From Thiodiazotropha sp040506975 (GTDB taxonomy: Bacteria > Pseudomonadota > Gammaproteobacteria > Chromatiales > Chromatiaceae), in contig OZ242974.1 of the NCBI GenBank assembly GCA_965211775.1, positions 2,046,001 through 2,110,000 of the forward strand: a stretch of DNA of 64,000 bases, given 5' to 3'. Below the pieces are notes generated by a model. That model saw nothing but the letters and a program-made list of their open reading frames with translations. It had not been told where the DNA came from and did not search any database. Position 1 is the first letter of the stretch, and each line of letters opens with the position of its first letter. A program made the position numbers and the translations under genes. Below are positions 61,844-64,000 of this stretch, in pieces.

Positions 61844-63520
61844 ATGTTTAGGGGAATATTGAAAGATAAAAGCAGGTACTGGATTGGCATTCTTCTCTGC
61901 CTGTTTTTCAGCCGAGGCGAAGCGGCCGGCGTTGTCGCTATCAGACCGGCAGCTGAGTCGCTTGTGGTGCCGATTGAAACGGCGCTGGAGGGAGGGCTGG
62001 TAATCGACTGGCCACAGATTGAGCGTCTTTATGACAGGCAGCGAGATCGATTCATTTGGCATCATGAAGGCGAACTGACTGAGCAGGGCAGACAACTCTT
62101 TCGTTGGCTGGCGTCAGCGGAGCTGGATGGTTTGAATGCCGATGATTACCATCTGGATCATCTGCGTGGGTTGATCTTCGACCCGTCACCGGAAGTCATG
62201 GTCAATCGCGAGCTGCTGCTCAGCGACGGCTATCTCAGGCTGGCCAGAGACCTGCGATTGGGGCGATATGATGCACAATCCCTCGATCCTTTCTGGATGT
62301 TTCCGAACGAGAGTTTCGATCCGGTCGATGCCTTGTCGTCTGCACTATCCGCCGGCGCACTGGAACAGTTACTCAACGCCCTTCGGCCAACCAACAGCGC
62401 CTATCTGCAGCTGAAGGATGCGCTTGCGAAGTATCGCGACATCCAAGCCGAAGGGGGCTGGTCAACCCTCCACCTCGATGACAGTTTACGGCTGGGTGAT
62501 TCGGATCCTGCGGTTGCACTCCTCCGGCAGCGGTTACAAGGGGAATCGAGCCGGACAGGTGAAGTGATAACCGATCCAAACCATTTCGATACCACTCTGG
62601 CGAAGGCGGTTAAACGGTTTCAGCGGCGTCTTGGATTGGTGCCTGATGGCATCGTGGGGTCTGCCACCCTGCGAGCCCTAAATGATCCGGTAGAGACACG
62701 CATCGCACAAATACGGGCAAATCTTGAGCGCTGGCGCTGGCTGCCTCATGAACTGGAGCCGCAGCACCTGATGGTCAATACAGCGGGATTTGAGATTTCT
62801 CTCATGAATCGTGACCAGGTCGTGTTTCACAAGCGCACGGTGAACGGCAGGCAGGAGCGGCAAACGCCCTCGTTCAGCAGCAAAGTGACACATCTGGTCA
62901 TGAATCCATTGTGGACAGTGCCCCGTAGCATTGCGGTGCGGGATATTTTGCCGCAGCTGCAGCAGGACAATGAGTATCTGGCACGTAAACGGATTCGCGT
63001 CTATGAGCGTTCAGAGGGAGAATGGGGTGAGATCGATGCGGTCGGTATCGATTGGGCGAACTATCATGAAAACAATTTTCCCTTTGTCTTGAGACAGGAC
63101 GCTGGCAGCAGCAACAGTCTTGGACGGATAAAATTTCATATGCCCAATGCTCACCAGATCTATCTCCATGACACCCCTGCCCGTGGTTTGTTTGAGCGGC
63201 CGAATCGGGCCTACAGTTCTGGATGCGTCAGGGTTGAGGCAGCTGATCAGTTGGCTCAACTGCTGGTAGAGTACGCAGAGCAGCCGCAGAATGTTTGGTT
63301 GCAGCAAGCCCTGCGTAGCGGTGAAACCCAGATGGCTCCGCTCGCCAAACCGATGCCGATCTACCTTACCTACTTCACCAGTTGGGTGGACGCTGCGGGA
63401 GATATCCATTTTCGGCCCGACATCTATCAAAGAGATACCGCTTTAATGCTGGTGATGGGTGAAGGGATTGAGCATCTAACCGCTCATCATGAGAGCAGGG
63501 CGGGGAATCCCTCGCTCTAG
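61844..63520 (+). CDS. L,D-transpeptidase of the LdtD/YcbB type
   Basis: 558-residue secreted enzyme that makes 3-3 crosslinks in peptidoglycan. Signal segment YWIGILLCLFF near the N-terminus, an N-terminal scaffold domain, a PG_binding_1 domain (about 230-290, VKRFQRRLGLVPDGIVGSATL), and the YkuD catalytic domain with the nucleophile Cys461 in SSGCVRVE. I chose ATG 61844, since it gives a compact signal; a TTG at 61799 would add 15 residues. The stop TAG is the first part of repeat element E. The next gene is a MepK-type enzyme, the same pairing as ycbB-ycbK in E. coli. Confidence 0.9.
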   Translation: MFRGILKDKSRYWIGILLCLFFSRGEAAGVVAIRPAAESLVVPIETALEGGLVIDWPQIERLYDRQRDRFIWHHEGELTEQGRQLFRWLASAELDGLNADDYHLDHLRGLIFDPSPEVMVNRELLLSDGYLRLARDLRLGRYDAQSLDPFWMFPNESFDPVDALSSALSAGALEQLLNALRPTNSAYLQLKDALAKYRDIQAEGGWSTLHLDDSLRLGDSDPAVALLRQRLQGESSRTGEVITDPNHFDTTLAKAVKRFQRRLGLVPDGIVGSATLRALNDPVETRIAQIRANLERWRWLPHELEPQHLMVNTAGFEISLMNRDQVVFHKRTVNGRQERQTPSFSSKVTHLVMNPLWTVPRSIAVRDILPQLQQDNEYLARKRIRVYERSEGEWGEIDAVGIDWANYHENNFPFVLRQDAGSSNSLGRIKFHMPNAHQIYLHDTPARGLFERPNRAYSSGCVRVEAADQLAQLLVEYAEQPQNVWLQQALRSGETQMAPLAKPMPIYLTYFTSWVDAAGDIHFRPDIYQRDTALMLVMGEGIEHLTAHHESRAGNPSL

Positions 63521-63699
63521 GGCCTTTCGACACTAATCCGATCGCTCCTGACCCCATACCCGACAGCCAGAGCCTGTTTTTGCACTCAGCGGCGTTATCA
63601 TTCGCTCATGTAGAATAACTACACCACGCTCATTCTGCCTTGCTGGGCACAAAAACAGCCCCGGTAGAGCACATCCGATTAGTGTTAACAGGCCCTAAG
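63518..63699. repeat. MITE-like element E (182 bp)
   Basis: Starts TAGGGCCTTTCGACAC at the stop codon of the L,D-transpeptidase gene and ends GTGTTAACAGGCCCTA. It has only one of the two interior modules of element B (ATTCGCTCATGTAGAATAAC core). Its terminal arms are more diverged from each other than those of B or C, so it is an older or damaged copy. Confidence 0.82.
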
Positions 63700-63836
63700 G
63701 CATTCTGCCTCAAATTCATGTGATTCGAGTCACAGGGTTGGCTTTACCCCGCCTGAATTTGTTAACCTGCGCGTGGATTTTGTTCGGTCTCTGCCGACAA
63801 TAGTGTTACGTTACCTAGCCAAGGTTAGTCGCATCT

Positions 63837-64000
63837 ATGCCGCCAACACTGATGACTCCCAACGACAGTCCCGGTTTCAGCAGACGTCGCTTTCTGCGCA
63901 ACTGCGCATCAATGACGGGCCTGCTGATGTCGTCGCCCTTGTTGGCGCTCGCCGCGGGTGAGAACCGCACGCTGGCGTTTCGCCATACTCATACGGGGGA
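63837..64000 (+). CDS. mepK: MepK/YcbK-type murein endopeptidase (DUF882), N-terminal part
   Basis: The gene runs off the right edge; 54 residues are visible. A twin-arginine signal SRRRFLRN is followed by a hydrophobic stretch (MTGLLMSSPLLALAAG) and the start of the mature domain (NRTLAFRHTHTG), which matches DUF882/M15-like enzymes such as E. coli MepK, a Tat substrate that cleaves 3-3 crosslinks. It follows the L,D-transpeptidase that makes such links. ATG 63852 is an alternative start. Confidence 0.8.
   Translation, partial: MPPTLMTPNDSPGFSRRRFLRNCASMTGLLMSSPLLALAAGENRTLAFRHTHTG

Overview
The window looks like the chromosome of a free-living or host-associated gammaproteobacterium. Evidence: the linked yraL-M-N-O-P block (rsmI, lpoA, yraN, diaA, dolP), the rpsU-dnaG-rpoD macromolecular synthesis cluster with a tRNA beside rpoD, the efp-epmA-epmB set, an LdtD/MepK pair, and a his operon running into tatABC. 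Several proteins (the LysR regulator, the BatC-like protein, the CHASE2 cyclase) recall sulfur-oxidising Chromatiales/Sedimenticola-type bacteria, but that placement is inference. No rRNA, prophage, CRISPR array or recognisable defence island was found.

Layout. 1-6.0 kb: an IS1595-type fragment, a CHASE2 nucleotide cyclase, and two head-to-tail IS1380-family copies that have cut a rhodanese-like gene. 6.2-12.8 kb: an FAD-linked 2-hydroxyacid oxidase, the dolP-diaA-yraN-lpoA block diverging from rsmI, and an outer-membrane barrel. 12.8-19.2 kb: a heat-shock Hsp20 gene, ygiQ, an OmpA-type lipoprotein and an unusual ExeA-like ATPase fused to ankyrin repeats. 19.2-26.7 kb: a compact minus-strand MoxR-DUF58-DUF4381-BatA-BatB-BatC-BatD operon. 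26.7-32 kb: a long AT-rich spacer with DnaA-box-like motifs, then typA, pip, dtd and a metallo-hydrolase. 32-38.5 kb: hisB-hisH-hisA-hisF-hisI-hisE followed by tatABC, with repeat elements inserted around them. 38.5-42.4 kb: pentapeptide protein, LysR regulator, sigma-54 activator, an SH3 protein and a small basic secreted protein. 42.5-52.2 kb: a signalling region with a TonB receptor, a YfiR protein, a hybrid kinase broken by a third IS1380 copy, and a CHASE kinase with a frameshifted response regulator. 52.3-64 kb: a rhodanese, tRNA-Ile2, rpoD, dnaG, yqeY, rpsU, tsaD, epmB, efp, epmA, an L,D-transpeptidase and the start of mepK.

The most distinctive non-genic signal is a family of five MITE-like palindromic elements (32.0, 32.3, 33.9, 39.95 and 63.5 kb) bounded by GGGCC/GGCCC ends and TA dinucleotides. 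Three sit exactly on the stop codon of the upstream gene and still supply a TAG stop. The three IS1380 copies are almost identical, lie in YTAG targets, and carry a perfect 12-bp inverted repeat that would hide the transposase ribosome-binding site in read-through transcripts. The interrupted kinase appears to have carried an in-frame amber codon at the insertion point before the IS arrived.
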